NCBI GenBank assembly: GCA_964059195.1
Contig: CAXKWD010000005.1
Coordinates: forward strand, 41,183,825-41,247,824
DNA: 64,000 bases
DNA from: Ectobius pallidus
Taxonomy: Eukaryota; Arthropoda; Insecta; Blattodea; Ectobiidae
Direction of reading: 5' to 3'
The notes under the pieces are model-generated. The model saw only the letters and a program-made list of their open reading frames with translations. It ran no database searches and was not told the origin of the DNA. Positions 45,689-58,750 of the stretch are shown here, in pieces; within the stretch, counting starts at the first letter, position 1, and each line of letters starts with the position of its first letter. The position numbers and the translations under genes are program-made.

Positions 45689-47580
45689 TCTTCAGGGGTA
45701 TTAGTTTATTAACGGCTTTATCTAAAGTCTACACAGGAATCCTAGCAAACAGGTTAACAGGCTGGTTAGAAGTATACAATCTAATTTCACCATGGCAAGG
45801 AGGGTTCAGAAGGGGTAAGCGCACAACAGATAATATTTTCATTTTGAATACAGTGATAGACAAATACTTGAGCAGAAAAAGAGGACAAATTTATTGGTGT
45901 TTTATTGGGTGGAGAAAGCTTTCGACTCAGTGAATAGGAACCAATTATGGTATAAGTTGAGAAAAATAGGGCTAAGTAATCAATTTACAAATAATATAAC
46001 AGCGATATACGACAACATAGAATTTTGTATAAGAACGGATTTAAATGGTGGTATCACTAGAATGATCAAACAAGAGATTGGAGTAAGGCAAGGTTGTAAC
46101 CTCAGCCCATATTTATTTAGCATATTTATTAACGACATCTTTGATGAAGTTATGTTAGCTAACCAACACCAACCGGCTATTATGAACATACAAATTCCGG
46201 TCCTAATGTTTGCAGATGACCTGGCACTTACAGCAATCACCCCGATAGGGCTGCAGAAAAGTATTGACTCAGTCAGCAAGTTTTGTAGAGCATGGAATTT
46301 AAAAATTAATATTCTGAAAACTAATATTCTTGTGTATAAGAACGGCAATAAGCTCAGCAAAAAGGAAATATGGAGGTTAGATGACAAAGTAATTAATATT
46401 GTGAATACTGCTAAATATCTGGGGTTAATCCTCAACAATAAAGGAACGTGGGATTCACAGACAAAAGCAGCATGGAATTGTGGCAAAGTAGCCTTGGGTG
46501 CAATAAATAATTGCTTAAACAAAATACCTGACTTAAGAGTTAAAATGCTAAATAGGATATTCAAAGCCTTAGTAGAGTCCAAAGTTCTTTATGGAATTGA
46601 GGTTTGGGGGGGAGGAAATCCTGGAAATATTTAGACATGGCAAGGGCCAGGTTTTGCAAGCAGGTACTGGGCATCCCCAGATTCACCTCAAATGAGGCGG
46701 CGAGATATGAACTAGGTTATGACAGCAGCATGGGCACAATCTTAGGTAAGATCTTAAAGTTCTTTAGATACATATATGAGAAAGACAACGATGATGTAAC
46801 TAAAATATGTTTTCAATCTCTCCTATTGGACAATGGTAATAGGAGCAGAGTTCACGATATTACGAAACTATTGGACGAGATAGGACTAAAATGGATTTGG
46901 AACTCAGTTCTGAACCCTGAGAAAAACATAATAACGCTCACCAAGATCGTTAGTAGAAGATGCAACGATATTCAGAGACAAAACCATATAGCTATAATGA
47001 GGGGAAAAAGATCCCTAGTGTTCTATATTAAAATGAAAGAAATGTGGGGATTGGAAAAGTACGTCTCAGGTTACTCCAAGAAACAAAGAATGGGTTTAGC
47101 ATGGTGGCGGGTTGGGGTATGGAAACTTAGGGGCATAAGAAGGAATTTTGAGAAAGGACGATGTACTTTATGTTTAAATAGAGAAGACGCTGAGCACATA
47201 ATTTTAAAATGTCCAGAAACTGAAACGATCAGGCTAATATTTTTTAATAGAAAGTTCCTAGGAATTAACGTAGAAATAGCATATAAGAAATTAACAACTA
47301 CGAAGAATATGAAAACTTTGAAGGAAATGGGGAACTTTTTATACATTGTTAAAATAAAATGGGAAAAACGAATCCTGGAATTAAGTGAGCAAGTGTATTA
47401 ATTCCTTTTTTTGCTTTGTTCACAAGTAAGGCAAATACAGGAATATCATAATTTATAGGTACTCAAGGCTTTTATGTTAATATTAGTGTGTAATGGTAGG
47501 AGGTACATCCTATGGCGAAAAACCTCTGTAACGCCAAGGGTGTTAATATTACGACACAAGAATAAACTATATCATATCAT
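45689..47580 (+). pseudogene. 5'-truncated LINE with RT and Cys/His C-terminus
   Basis: Starts inside the reverse transcriptase (FRGISLLTALSKVYTGILAN, WQGGFRRGKRTTDNIF). It then loses one base near 45900 and goes on as EKAFDSVNRNQLWYKLRKIG, GVRQGCNLSPYLFSIFINDI and the catalytic VLMFADDLAL. A second frameshift near 46610 leads to ARARFCKQVLGIPR, RMGLAWWRVGVWKLRG and the zinc-type CTLC(x9)HIILKC end at 47401. The 3' UTR (47402-47580) ends in ATATC repeats. An 11-bp duplication ATCAGTTTACC flanks it (45678-45688 and 47581-47591), so it arrived by target-primed reverse transcription. The endonuclease is missing by truncation. Confidence 0.85.
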
Positions 47581-47591
47581 ATCAGTTTACC

Positions 47592-50500
47592 ATATTTTAT
47601 TTGGATATGAAAATAGTATTTCTGATCACATGTATTATTATCTTGGCTTCTCTACAACCACTGTAAACTTGAAAAACTGGAGCCCATAATGAATATTCTG
47701 TAATTGTTTCAGGTTCTATTATTGGTATATTTATTATAATTTTTTGAATTATAAATCAGTGCAATTATGTATCCTATATAAGAGAGTAAAATCATCAATT
47801 TGTATGTCGCTCCTATAATGAGTTCCTATAATGGGGCAGAATCGCATTTATAATAATAAAAGAAAAACAATTTATTACAACTCCGAAAGTTCTTTTTACT
47901 AATTAACACTTCTGTTACAATTTATTACGTAAAATTTAGTTAGTGAATATGTCAGTTTTTTAACAACGAAAATGGGTGGCGTATAAATGAAAAATATAAT
48001 AATAGAAATCTATTACATAACAGAATTGCAACACTAAAGCACCTTTAAATAGTACTTCAAGAAAAGTAGACCAGATTTTAATTAAAGTTATTAAATATTA
48101 TTCATAATTTGTCACATAAAGTTCATAGCATAATTATTTATATACAAATTAATACAATTTGCCCTACGTACAGTATTTATGAACAAGTATTATTAAACAT
48201 ATGAGTAGAGAAGAGTCCTATGGAATACCTTGTACACGATCGAAATAAAAGATTGTTGATTCCATTTCCTCAGGGGATTTTATTTTCCGGAGTATCTCAT
48301 ATCCGAGGATGTTAAATTGGGACTGGAGAGGAGAATGCTGACCCAGTCTAGCCCAGAACACATTCACGAGACCGTCTTTGGTTTGTGACGTGGAGTGGTA
48401 TTGAACGTGTTGTATTTGCTCTGGAAGAAGTCATTCCTACACAGGAAAATATCTAGCCAAGTCCTTTTGTGCATTAAATTAAAATGCTCTGTTTTATTTG
48501 TAATGCAGCAATGTCCTGGGCATCAAGCACGCAACCCTCAGAGGCATTTTATGCTGCTCGTCATCTCTCTACAGCTATAACGTGCTACACTAACAAAAAT
48601 TAATTTCATGCTTCTAGACCATGGCAAAACATCACTGTATTCCAGGTTAAAATAAAGAAATAAAATTTTCAACAACTAATACATTTTATATAGATAATTA
48701 TGGTATGAGTTTTTATAACAATGAACCACTTTTATTGTGTAAATAATGTGGACAAAATCTGACATTTTTAAAGTATTTTAAAGCGATGTAGCGTTACAAT
48801 TATATCTATAATCAGTATTTCTCATTTATGGGTGTCTTATTTCCATAAAGCTGACTTAATCACACTGAATTTTATGTAATAAATAGGCCTATTTTACAAA
48901 TGTTTATTTTCATTTATTTATTTTAATTGCTATTGATTAAATAATAATATGTTTACAAATATTAATTTATCCAAGCTAATTGGAAACTACTGCATATCGG
49001 ATAGACATTTTAATCGGTAGATAGGCCTATGCATTTCATCATGAAACGTTTGTAAGGTGTTTGTATTTCATCTGAGGTTCAGTAAGGTTCCTGAATCTCA
49101 TTATTTTATGTAGATTAAATTAAACGGTAATCGCCCTTTAAACCAAATAGACTACTTGAGCTGAAAATATGTTTAAAGGAGAAGAATCTGTCGAAAAAGT
49201 CTTGTAATGCTGAAATTAACGTAATGTTATTTCTTGTGCAAAATCGTCATCGGGAAAAAGACTGCAGAAAGATAGAAATTAATAAAACTGTTTGCTCTTA
49301 AAACAATATGGACACGAACAATTATGATTTAATTAAATCCTAGTACTGTAAGAAGTATTTTACAAAAACGTTGTGTATATAGCAAATTGCATGAAAAACC
49401 CCCACTGCGTTTTTAAACTCTGCAATAGTGTTTAGAATTTTGAAAGTATTTGAGATAGTCGATTGTAGGTAATTGTTCACTTACAATTAATTCTCCTATG
49501 ATAAAGAAAATCTCCGTGTTAGCCTTATGAAGTGTAAAATTTAATAAGGTGACAAACTATTATGTTATATTACCAACCTCCATAGGGTAAAAAGGTATTT
49601 TACACGGACTTCAGAGTTACCCGACGATCTTCCGAATTCTGAGAATGATACGTATCTACTTCCTTACATGTCTGATATACTTCCATTGTCTCGCATCATC
49701 TAATTTTAATATCTGCTACAGGGCTGGACTGACTTCTTTTTATGCATGCTTAAACTATGAGATCATAGACACCACGTGTTCTTAAGGTCATTGATGTACT
49801 TATGTTTATATTGTTGTCATGTCATGGCTACTGTTAGCTTCATCTGATATTGAATTTTAATTTTTATGATATTAGGTGAAATACTGGAGATGAGTGATTG
49901 TCTATAGTCCTATATTCTTTTCGGGTGTAAGACAATGTTTATGCAAAATTTAATGTCTATATGTTTAGAAGTTTTTGCGTCAAATCGGAATAGACAGGAA
50001 CCACTATATTTTACATAAGTGTATACGCACTATGCTTGTTTAAGGATCCTTATTACTAAAGGATTTAAAATCAATTAAAAACATACACCATTGTTTAAAT
50101 GGATAACATTAAATGTTATTTTCTAAGATTCAACTTATTCAGAATCCTATTTTATTCAATGTTTCAGGATAATAGCATATCAAAATTGAATTAACCTAGG
50201 AGTGTATCATTCTTTAACATGTACAAACGGTTTGGAAGGCGGCGTTTAGAGTAGTTTTGACTTTAGTAAATGGACAAAATTCGCAGTGGAGTGGCTGCAG
50301 AGATAAAAGGCTCTTAATGACTGGAGGTTAGCAGGAAGAAAATGAGTGAAACACATATGAAGCAGAGGCAGCTGTGTCTCTCATCTATTGGAGTCAAGCA
50401 GGCAGGCGTCCTAGGCGGAGAATAATTACTAGCGGTGAACTGCAAATTGCTCGCCAGCTTCTGTTACCAACTTTCACCTGCCAAGCGTTGGAAGCAAGAA

Positions 50501-50855
50501 ATCCATATCCCCTATTGTAGTGGTCATTAGTAAACACACTGGACACCGCCATCTGCAGAAAAAACATGTTATGACTCTTACGCTTCACTTGCAGTATGAC
50601 ACCCATTAACAATGGCTATCCTTTTCGAATTTTTGTTTTTGAAGTATTAATTAGTCTGACTTGAAAGTTTCTTTGATTGTGAACATTAATCTCGCCAATA
50701 AACAAGATTATACTTACAAACTATTGATTAACAAGGAAACCGTACCGGTTGTCATGTCGAAACCTACTCTCAAATTTAGCTCATCGGTAGGTCATCATTG
50801 CAGACACACTCATGAAAAAAATTAGCAGTTCATATGAAATTTTAGCGGATGATTT
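47592..50855. other. Unassigned DNA after LINE insertion
   Basis: The first bases (ATATTTTATTTGG) continue the outer flank of TIR family copy B. Beyond that I see no gene. Confidence 0.5.
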
Positions 50856-50859
50856 TTAA

Positions 50860-51596
50860 CCTTCCGTCAGGCGCATCTGATCTGAGAGGCACAAGGCGTA
50901 AATTTTTTCTCCTTCCTCTGTCACCAGGCAGCGTTAATCACTGGGTCTCTGTGTAGCTGTTTCTTTTTTCCTGCTGTATACAACATCCTCACTCAGTTCA
51001 ACCATTGCCACGGGGAGTTGTAAACATTTTGTTCAGAGAAGCTCGTTGCGCCCGAAGTCGTTACATTCTTGAAGGTGTGTATTTTGAAATTTATTTGCAG
51101 AAGAAAGTGTTTATTTTAACTTATTTAGACTAAATAATGCGAGATTCTTCAATACTTTTGCTAAAGTATATTTTGTAATTAGGCTGTATGCAAGAAACGT
51201 GTGCAAGCAATGTGAAACACCTATTTGTTTATCCCATGCTCCTCTCTGAATGATTCAGTGGGATTCAAGTTTGAACAAGACTAAGTGTTGATAATGTGAA
51301 ATATTTTAATGTATTTTTCAACCGTAACTAACTTGTTCTTACTTTTCTTTCATGTTGTTTGGAGGCGACTCATAAATTTTCTTAAAATTTTGTATAACCA
51401 GTATTGTGTCAAATACACAGTTTTCTTGCAACAAATGTTTAATTTTTTATCCTTTGGACATCCCTAACAATAACATTCTTCCACTTCTCGTTGTTCAAAT
51501 TGGCAAACAATGTGTTAATTACGTTTTTTAACGTGTGTGCTGAGCAGGCACATTGCGCCCGAACTCGAAGGTAAGAATATTGCGTCCGACGGAAGG
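50860..51596. mobile_element. piggyBac-like MITE, 737 bp
   Basis: Flanked by TTAA at 50856-50859 and 51597-51600. The left end CCTTCCGTCAGGCGCA and the reverse complement of the right end CCTTCCGTCGGACGCA match at 14 of 16 positions. TTAA target and CC-starting inverted ends fit piggyBac. Internal TTGCGCCCGAAGTCG near 51048 and ATTGCGCCCGAACTCG near 51552 repeat each other. No transposase. Confidence 0.75.
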
Positions 51597-51689
51597 TTAA
51601 ATGCAAACAGGAGATTCGAAATATTGAGTAGCCTTGCACAGCTGTCAGCGGGAAGGGGTTGGGACCTTATGTCCTAGCTCGCGTGGCGG

Positions 51690-53710
51690 TGCGTCGAGTC
51701 GTAGCAGTAGGCCTATTGCAGAACTGGGATCCCGCGCCTCGTATGCAAGAAACTTCAGCGACCAAAACGCGTGATGCATGTTGCACGGGCAGAATGTTGA
51801 CCGAAAAAACGCAAGCTGGAAGTCTTTAGTGGACAAAACGTACGGGGTTAGAAGTATGAAAATGGCAACACATCTATAAAATCCTCCGCGCGCGTTCATT
51901 CGGTCGACATTTCGCCCGTATAAATTGGCCCATGTTACACGGCCGATTGTCGGCGAACGAAACGCGTATCCATTGGGTCAATGGGTAGGTAATGTTATGA
52001 ATTGCACGGATGGCGCCTTCAGACGCAGAAAAAAAGGTGTAGGCGGTTTTTCGCCTAGCGACCGGTAAAATTGCGGAAAGAACGCGCGCAGAAAAAAACG
52101 CATGTGAAGTTATACGGGCAGAATGTCGACCGAATGCACGCGTGTGGAGGAGCAGCAGCGCACAAGGTGGGAAAAATTTGAAATACGTTGTGGTGTTTGT
52201 GCATGGCGATTGACTTGCGACTACATACAGGAAGACCCTACGAACCACGCATGGCTACTGCACGTTTAATTCCAGGGAAAATAGACATAGTTTTATTTGA
52301 TGTCACCACTTTACACTTTGAATCTACAGAAATTGATAAATTTCGAAACTTTGGGTATAGCAAGAATTTTAGATTTAACACGGTAGTAGTCAAGCAGCCG
52401 ACGTGTGTTCTGTAAGACTCTACCGACCACGCATGCACTGTAAAAATGTCAACTTGGGATGTCATGGTTATATTTTGAGAGATGACAGATATTGCACATA
52501 ACACATAGGCCTAGCTGTCAAGTTCATAAACATGGGCAGTTACTTCTTTTCGGACATATAGAATTCATGTAGGAGGCATATAAGAGCACGTTTTTAAAAA
52601 TATTAACAACTGAATACAAATTAATATGAACTTGGAGCAACTTTACTTCTTTCAATAACAATGCTTGCAGCTTGTCAGGGATCGTGGAGGTTTCTTCTGT
52701 ATCTCTCGGTATTAATTTTGTTGCAGTCCTTGGTTTGCTGAACTGCCTTCATTAGAGCCGGCATAGGGGCTATATGTATGGCTAGAGCAATTGTTTTTCT
52801 GTACTAGCAGAATTGATTAATTCTGTTACCTTCGCAACTATGGCTTTCATGAGGGACAAACTCATTGACAGATTAACAGTCATACACAAGGGAAAGTTAA
52901 CCGGAACTTAAAAAATCTGACTTGACGAAGCACCACAAGAAAAGTATGGATTTCCAAGCTGACAGAATTATGCAGCAAGACGGATACTGGCAAGCTGTTT
53001 CGGCGTCAAAAATTAAAGAATTTTACGAAATTAGACAATTTACATTCATATGTATGCCTCCAGTTGTCATGATTCAACTATCAGATGGAATTTGTGCAAG
53101 TAAATCCATTTACTATGCCGAACAATTAAACCATGTGCATTGCCCTGCCGAAGCTCAAGCATTATTATTGAAAATAAGTAAAGTTGCTCCAAGTTCATAT
53201 TAATTTGTACAATGATTATTAATATTATTTTTAAAAACGTGCTCTTATGCCTCCTAAATTAATTCTTAATATCCGAAAAGAAATAACTGTCCATGTTAAT
53301 GAACAGCTAGGCCTATGTGTGATGTGCAATACCTGTAATTTGCCAAAACATAACCATGACATCCAAAGTTGACATTTGTTTGTTGTTGAAGTACTTAGTG
53401 TGTGCAGGCTGTGTTCATTGTAATTGAAGTTACTAAGCAAGTTACGGACTATTGCCCTCGAAAAAATTCCAGCTTGCGTTTTTCGGTCACCATTCTGCCC
53501 GTGTAACATGCATCACGCATTTCGGTCGCTGAAATTCGGCGACTGAGATTCGGCTTGTCCTCTAGTTTTTTCGCGTCTGAAGGCGCGGTTATTCCGTCCG
53601 TGTAATTGATAACAATTTATAACATTACTTACCCATTGACCCAGTGGATACGCGTTTCGGTCGCTGACAATCGGTAGCGTTTATTCCGTCCGTGTGGCAA
53701 GGCCCTTACG
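51690..53710. mobile_element. Long foldback-type element
   Basis: Large imperfect inverted repeats. 52440-52650 pairs with 53180-53375 (for example AAGAGCACGTTTTTAAAAAT and AACTTGGAGCAACTTTAC with their complements), and 51928-52030 pairs with 53570-53704 (CGAAACGCGTATCCA, GGGTCAATGGGTA). A third motif (GCGACC.AAA.GCGTGATGC, CACGGGCAGAATG) is found at 51735-51800, again diverged at 52110-52165, and inverted at 53465-53540. Left and right outer parts are not in mirror order, so nested or rearranged copies are likely. Outer boundaries and target duplication are not fixed. Confidence 0.65.
52922..53203 (+). CDS. Unknown ORF between foldback arms
   Basis: 93 codons with a mixed, protein-like composition (MQQDGYWQAVSASKIKEFYE, VVMIQLSDGICASKSIYYAE, HCPAEAQALLLKISKV) lying mostly in the loop between the inverted arms. 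Its last 7-8 codons run into the right arm. I recognise no family. It could be a remnant of the element's transposase or chance. Confidence 0.3.
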   Translation: MTKHHKKSMDFQADRIMQQDGYWQAVSASKIKEFYEIRQFTFICMPPVVMIQLSDGICASKSIYYAEQLNHVHCPAEAQALLLKISKVAPSSY

Positions 53711-54078
53711 TCTACTTTCCCTTATCACTATGAAAGCGCATAATATTAACATCATGAATAATGCCCTCCTTTGATACACATGTTTGTATTCCAGTAGGTC
53801 TTGTGAAGTAATTAGTACTTGTTTAAGTGTTTAGGATTCGCAGAGTGAATCTCGTGTGCCGTTTAAATTAGTTCAATTATTTTTTTTATCTTTTACTTTG
53901 ACCTACAATATCGTGCGTAGTATGATAGTCCGAGTTCTTATTACTTAAAGAGTTTTATGTAGACAATAAATGTTAACATTGAGAACAAATAGATTGAAGC
54001 GATAGTAATGTGATTCCTTACGCATGGCAAAAAGTATTTGTTTTAACCACGCGCATCGAGAGGTCACCCCTCTATAAC

Positions 54079-54115
<37 letters not shown>

Positions 54116-54619
54116 AACAATCTTAACTAACCCCTCAGTGTTTACACAGATTATGTAGTTTCAAATGTGGAACTGATAAGAAATGATTACGGTATCTAAA
54201 ATTTTTCTGTTGAGACACATTCAACGAGTAATATTTTTGTTTTGTGCCCTCCCTTACCCCCAGTATGCCAAGCAGTGAAGCTTATTACCTCCGGTCAAAC
54301 TAAATTTTGGTAACCATTTGTTTGATGTATTTACCTTAATAGTGCCCTTATTAAATCCCGTTGGGATGTGTGGTGAAATAGATATGTTTGGGCTATGTAC
54401 TTATGTCGTTGTGTATTAGCGCGGGTTCGACTTTCGTGCCAAGAAGTCGATTGCTTGTCGTTAGTTGTGTTTGTTTAGTATCGTGTAGATATGCTTTCTA
54501 ATTATGTTGTAGTGCGTGTTTCTGTGTGAAGGGATTATTAGCCAGTCCGGCATTTGCCTATGAGCAAGGGAAATCCCTCAAAAACCTCGCTCGGACTGGG
54601 ATAGTGGGCATAGCCCGTC
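53711..54619. other. Unassigned DNA with CA microsatellite
   Basis: Contains a (CA)n tract at 54083-54111; no gene seen. Confidence 0.6.
54083..54111. repeat. (CA)n microsatellite
   Basis: About 14 CA units followed by CAAACAAAC. Confidence 0.97.
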
Positions 54620-54625
54620 CAAAGA

Positions 54626-55060
54626 TCATCTGCCATGTGTTGGATTATTCATGATATTGTTCTTTTTGGAGTAGCGATGTCTTGGCGAAGTTTTTGAACG
54701 CAGGGAAGGTGTGTTCCTGAGTCCAGAACTGCAAGTCAGGGGCCCAGGCTCCCTCATCTGCCAGAGCGGCTTCTCGAAAGAGAAGTCTGGCTTCGCGGTA
54801 CCGAGGACAAGTTTAAAGCATGTGATACATGGTACCAGCTTCGCAGTCTTCGCAGATGCATGAGTTATGATCGGCAAGATTGAAACATTTTAAGTTGGCG
54901 GCAAAGTTGCCATGGCCAGTGAAAAGTTGAGTAACGTAGAGATCAAGTTTAATCCAGTTCATTGTGAGTCCCATGTGCATGTTGGGGAAAAAGTCCCTTG
55001 TGATGTGTCCATGTTGGGCTACTGCCCATTTTTTTTGCCAAAGGTGTATAACTGCTGTGT
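54626..55060 (-). pseudogene. R1-like LINE ORF2 C-terminus
   Basis: Minus strand from about 55060 down: WQKKWAVAQHGHITRDFFPN, YVTQLFTGHGNFAANLKCFN, then the Cys/His segment CICEDCEAGTMYHML, a TAA stop, TCPRYREARLLFREALADEG and a tail. The GHG..F..L, C.C..E....H.L..CP pattern is the end of R1-clade and related LINE ORF2 (RNase H/zinc region). Everything upstream is missing. Confidence 0.7.
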
Positions 55061-57618
55061 GTGAATTTGTTCGTTTGCTATTTTTCCAAACGGTCTTATT
55101 CGTTTTGTCCAGCTCGAAGGTTACCTATAGTAAAGGGTATTAATTTTCTCGTTTTGAATCTCTATATTATTTTCTTAAGGACTAGATCAACGGGGAGAAT
55201 GCAAGCTAGTACTTGGAGGGCGTCGCTTGAAGCTAAGTTGTGTTCTCATTTTCCTTGGTCGTTTTTTGTGTGGAGTACTAAATCTCGTTCCATCTTGAAT
55301 ACATTTCTCACCTTCTTCTACAATTCCCTTAATGCTGTTGAATGAAATTCCTGTAGTATCCGAAACACGCTGCTAAATTGCATATTTAGGGTCATCTATG
55401 TGCCCCTGTTTGAAATACCTATATACATTCCACACTATTTCCTCACTCTGACTGTTAATCTCTTTACTACCACCAACCTCTTTGCTAGAATAACTACATT
55501 CGCCTTCCATTGCTCTTATTAACGTACCACACTTCACTATTGAATGCTGTGAGGCTAATTAAGAAGTGTTTACACGGTATGAACAGTATGAACAGTATGA
55601 ACTGGCAGGGAACATCACGTGCTATGAAGGTCAGGCAGGTCTAGATTACATCATCGTAGGCTACTGCGCATCCGTTTGTTTGGTTCAGATTTTACCGATC
55701 GAGTTATAATGTCTGGCAAAATAACGAAAGCCGAGCTAGAATGTTTACGGGGAAAAATTTCAAGCTCAGCCATAGATACGCTGCTGGACTGTAGCTACTT
55801 AATGAGTTTTACTAATTGAATTTTTCTTCGCAATCCACTTGTTGCCTTTTCCACATTTCCAAAGGTAATTTTTTCTGTGTTTTCACTTTCGCCATATTAC
55901 TTCTCTGACATCTTTGTAAAATAGTGTACATAATTTTTTTGAAACACTTGCCTTTCTTATAATTTTTGAAAGGAGAATATTAATTAATTATGTTTATTTC
56001 ATTGTATATAAGAGTACAATTTTAATATCCTTATTGCACTTATTTGTTTAGCTTCTAATTACAATCCTGTGCTTTGCTACGATCTCGATTTACTTTGGTC
56101 TGGTATTGTGGTCAGAATACAGAGCTATATACTCCAGGGTGATATAGTAGTAGAAGGGCAGTCCGCAGTAGTTTGCTTGGAGAGGCAGTGGTTAAGTGGA
56201 TGTGGGATTGTAATGAAATGCTGTTTGTCGGAATTATTTCTCTAAACCTTAGCAAAAGAGACAAATACATCTTCTATGCGAATAAAGCAGAACCTTTCGT
56301 CTTGTATCCTTCCCTTTATAGCATAAGTTAATAGACCTTAATCACATCTCTAATTTGAGATCGAATCACGATACAATAGTGAATACGTATAGAGGTAGCC
56401 TACTTTTGGTTATTGTGATTAATTACCATCGGTTATGAATTACTACTCAGGCTTGTCACCATTGCCGGTGTGCTGAAATTTTGTCCCGAGGGAATTGTTT
56501 TAAAAGTCCGTTAATATACATGCATGGGACAGTATATAGCTGCAGCATAAACACCATCGACATGAGCCAGCATCGAACAGGCTAGCTTCGGATCAGAAAG
56601 TATTGCAATATTAGCAAAACAAACGCATTTGGAAGATGCGTGCTTAAACAGGTTAATTATTGTATATCCTTACATAGTAGTCTAAATCAATATGTTACCC
56701 GTTATCAAATGTTTATGCCAGAACCCAAATTAAAATACAAGTATTTGTGGTATAATGTCCAAAAATTTTACAAAATACTCACCTAAAATGTAAAACATTA
56801 AAAATATGCAAAAAGGCTTCAGAATAAAATGGCCTACTGGTGGTAATGAGCTTATCGTGATGGAAGACTCTGCATAGATACATATGATTTTAACATTTCA
56901 ACAAATTATATGAGAGTACTTTATTCTAAAGACTTTTTAAATATATTTTACTGGTTCATTTTATCACGAGTTTTTGTAAAATTTTTAGACATTATACTAT
57001 CGATTTTAATTTTAATTTTACATTATGACATAAACATGTGATAATATGTAACACAGCCTACACATAGATTCAGACTGCCAAAGAAGGGTACCTTATGATG
57101 CATGTATGTATGTACATACATAATATATATATAGGCCTATATATATGTATATATATATATTGTATTTTTGGAGGATGTAAGGCGGAGAGCATTATTGTAA
57201 AAATAAATATAACCCTCAACCAGTATGAAAAAAATCGATATAATATATATATGCTGAATGAATGACTGACAGAGAATCAACGTAGAGCCTAAACTATAAT
57301 AATAAATAAATACTTGGAATTTTGACAGTACCTTCGTTTCATAATGTAAGTGCACACTAAGTAAGGATTTTTTTTTTTTTTTTTTTTTTTTACAAATTGA
57401 TTTTAGATGCCAAAAAATCAAGTGTTTTCGAGGATACTTAATACTTTTTTACACAGAATTATCAAATATATATTACATTGCATCTACAGTTCTCATGTCA
57501 ATAGTGTATTGTTGGCAGTGGTCACAGGTAGCTTTGGATGGGACTTTGACAAATGAGAGAAGCTATCGATATAATTCATTGCTGTAAATAAATATTGAAG
57601 AATGAAATCCACGAAAAT
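55061..57618. other. Unassigned DNA
   Basis: No gene. Small repeats only: three tandem GAACAGTAT units near 55580-55603, an AT-rich tract near 57120-57165 and a run of 24 T at 57368-57391. Confidence 0.5.
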
Positions 57619-57630
57619 AATGCACAAGGT

Positions 57631-58750
57631 AGGTCTGTAGGCTTCCGCGGCCGGAGTTATCACAGTCTAGGATGTCCGGGTAGCGCCGCGTCGAGTGTTG
57701 AGAGGCCAACGTTTCTACAGCCATGAAACGGACGGATGGCAGCTTGGGTCACTCTGTCTACCGTAAACCAACACATACGGACCGATATCTACATGCAGAG
57801 TCACACCACCACCCAGCTATTAAGAGAGGCGTACTGAGAACCTTAGCGATGAGAGCAGCCAAGGTATCAGACGCAGAGAGCCTGCCTGGAGAAATGGAAG
57901 GCCTCCAGCACACCTTCCGAGCCAATGGTTACCCCGCAGCTACCATCAAACGAACAATACAGACCACACAGACAGCCCTGACTCTTAACAGCTCTACTAC
58001 CAATCAGAAACCCCCAGAACCTATCAGCGGGGTAGCGTTACTTCCTTACGTGAGGGGCATTACCGACCGAATCGGAAAAATGCTACGACGACAGAACATC
58101 AAGGTCGCCTACAGTGCTCCCAATACTCTCCGACGCAGACTGGTCCGGGTGAAGGACAAATTAGAACCCTTACAGATGGCGGGAATATATGAGGTCCCCT
58201 GCAGCTGCGGACGGACTTACATTGGCGAGACTGGCCGCACAGTAGCAGAACGCCTACAAGAGCACATACGCCACTACAAGAATAACAACTTTGATAAGTC
58301 GGCCATAGCCCTCCACTCAGCGAAGACTGGACACGCTATCGTTTTTGATGGCACACGCCTCATAAGTAGAGAAGAAAGATGGTGGCCGAGAAGGGTGAAA
58401 GAAGCGATTGAAATAGCGAGAAGACCCCAGAACATCAACGGGGATAAAGGCCTGGACTTGCCGAAAACCTGGCAACCCCTTCTTCGACACCACCATGATG
58501 CAGCAGATAGGGACAATGGAGCTCCGACCAACCGCTGCTGTCGACCGACCAATCCCAGAGCTCCAACTGATGTCTCTTCTGTGATTGGCCGGACGCCCGC
58601 TACTGCTCCGCAACACCACATAGATATATAAGAGCCCGATGCCCGGCTTAGCCAGTGACCTTTTTGGCCCTGAAGAAGACAGCAACATGGCTGTAGAAAC
58701 GTTGGCCTCTCAACACTCGACGCGGCGCTACCCGGACATCCTAGACTGTG
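57631..58750 (+). mobile_element. Penelope-like element, 5'-truncated
   Basis: Flanked by the 12-bp duplication AATGCACAAGGT (57619-57630 and 58751-58762; the last base is shared with the arm). After a 29-bp lead it has a 66-bp arm (57660-57725) perfectly repeated in reverse complement at 58686-58751. Penelope elements commonly have such inverted or direct terminal repeats and a short extension. It carries the C-terminal part of the polyprotein with the GIY-YIG domain. Confidence 0.85.
57723..58631 (+). CDS. Penelope-like polyprotein C-terminus with GIY-YIG nuclease
   Basis: 302 residues. The first part (GSLGHSVYRKPTHTDRYLHA, SHHHPAIKRGVLRTLAMRA) is the end of the Penelope RT. Residues about 154-185 form the GIY-YIG endonuclease core: MAGIYEVPCSCGRTYIGETG, RTVAERLQEHIR with the catalytic Arg and the EH pair. 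The role is target nicking for reverse transcription. The frame is intact from the Met inside the inverted arm, but the RT fingers and palm are missing, so the start is not the native one. Length and the arm-embedded ATG suggest truncation rather than a natural start. Confidence 0.8.
   Translation: MKRTDGSLGHSVYRKPTHTDRYLHAESHHHPAIKRGVLRTLAMRAAKVSDAESLPGEMEGLQHTFRANGYPAATIKRTIQTTQTALTLNSSTTNQKPPEPISGVALLPYVRGITDRIGKMLRRQNIKVAYSAPNTLRRRLVRVKDKLEPLQMAGIYEVPCSCGRTYIGETGRTVAERLQEHIRHYKNNNFDKSAIALHSAKTGHAIVFDGTRLISREERWWPRRVKEAIEIARRPQNINGDKGLDLPKTWQPLLRHHHDAADRDNGAPTNRCCRPTNPRAPTDVSSVIGRTPATAPQHHIDI

Noticed and set aside
50394..50612. 72-codon minus-strand frame
   Set aside because: No motif, no neighbour support.
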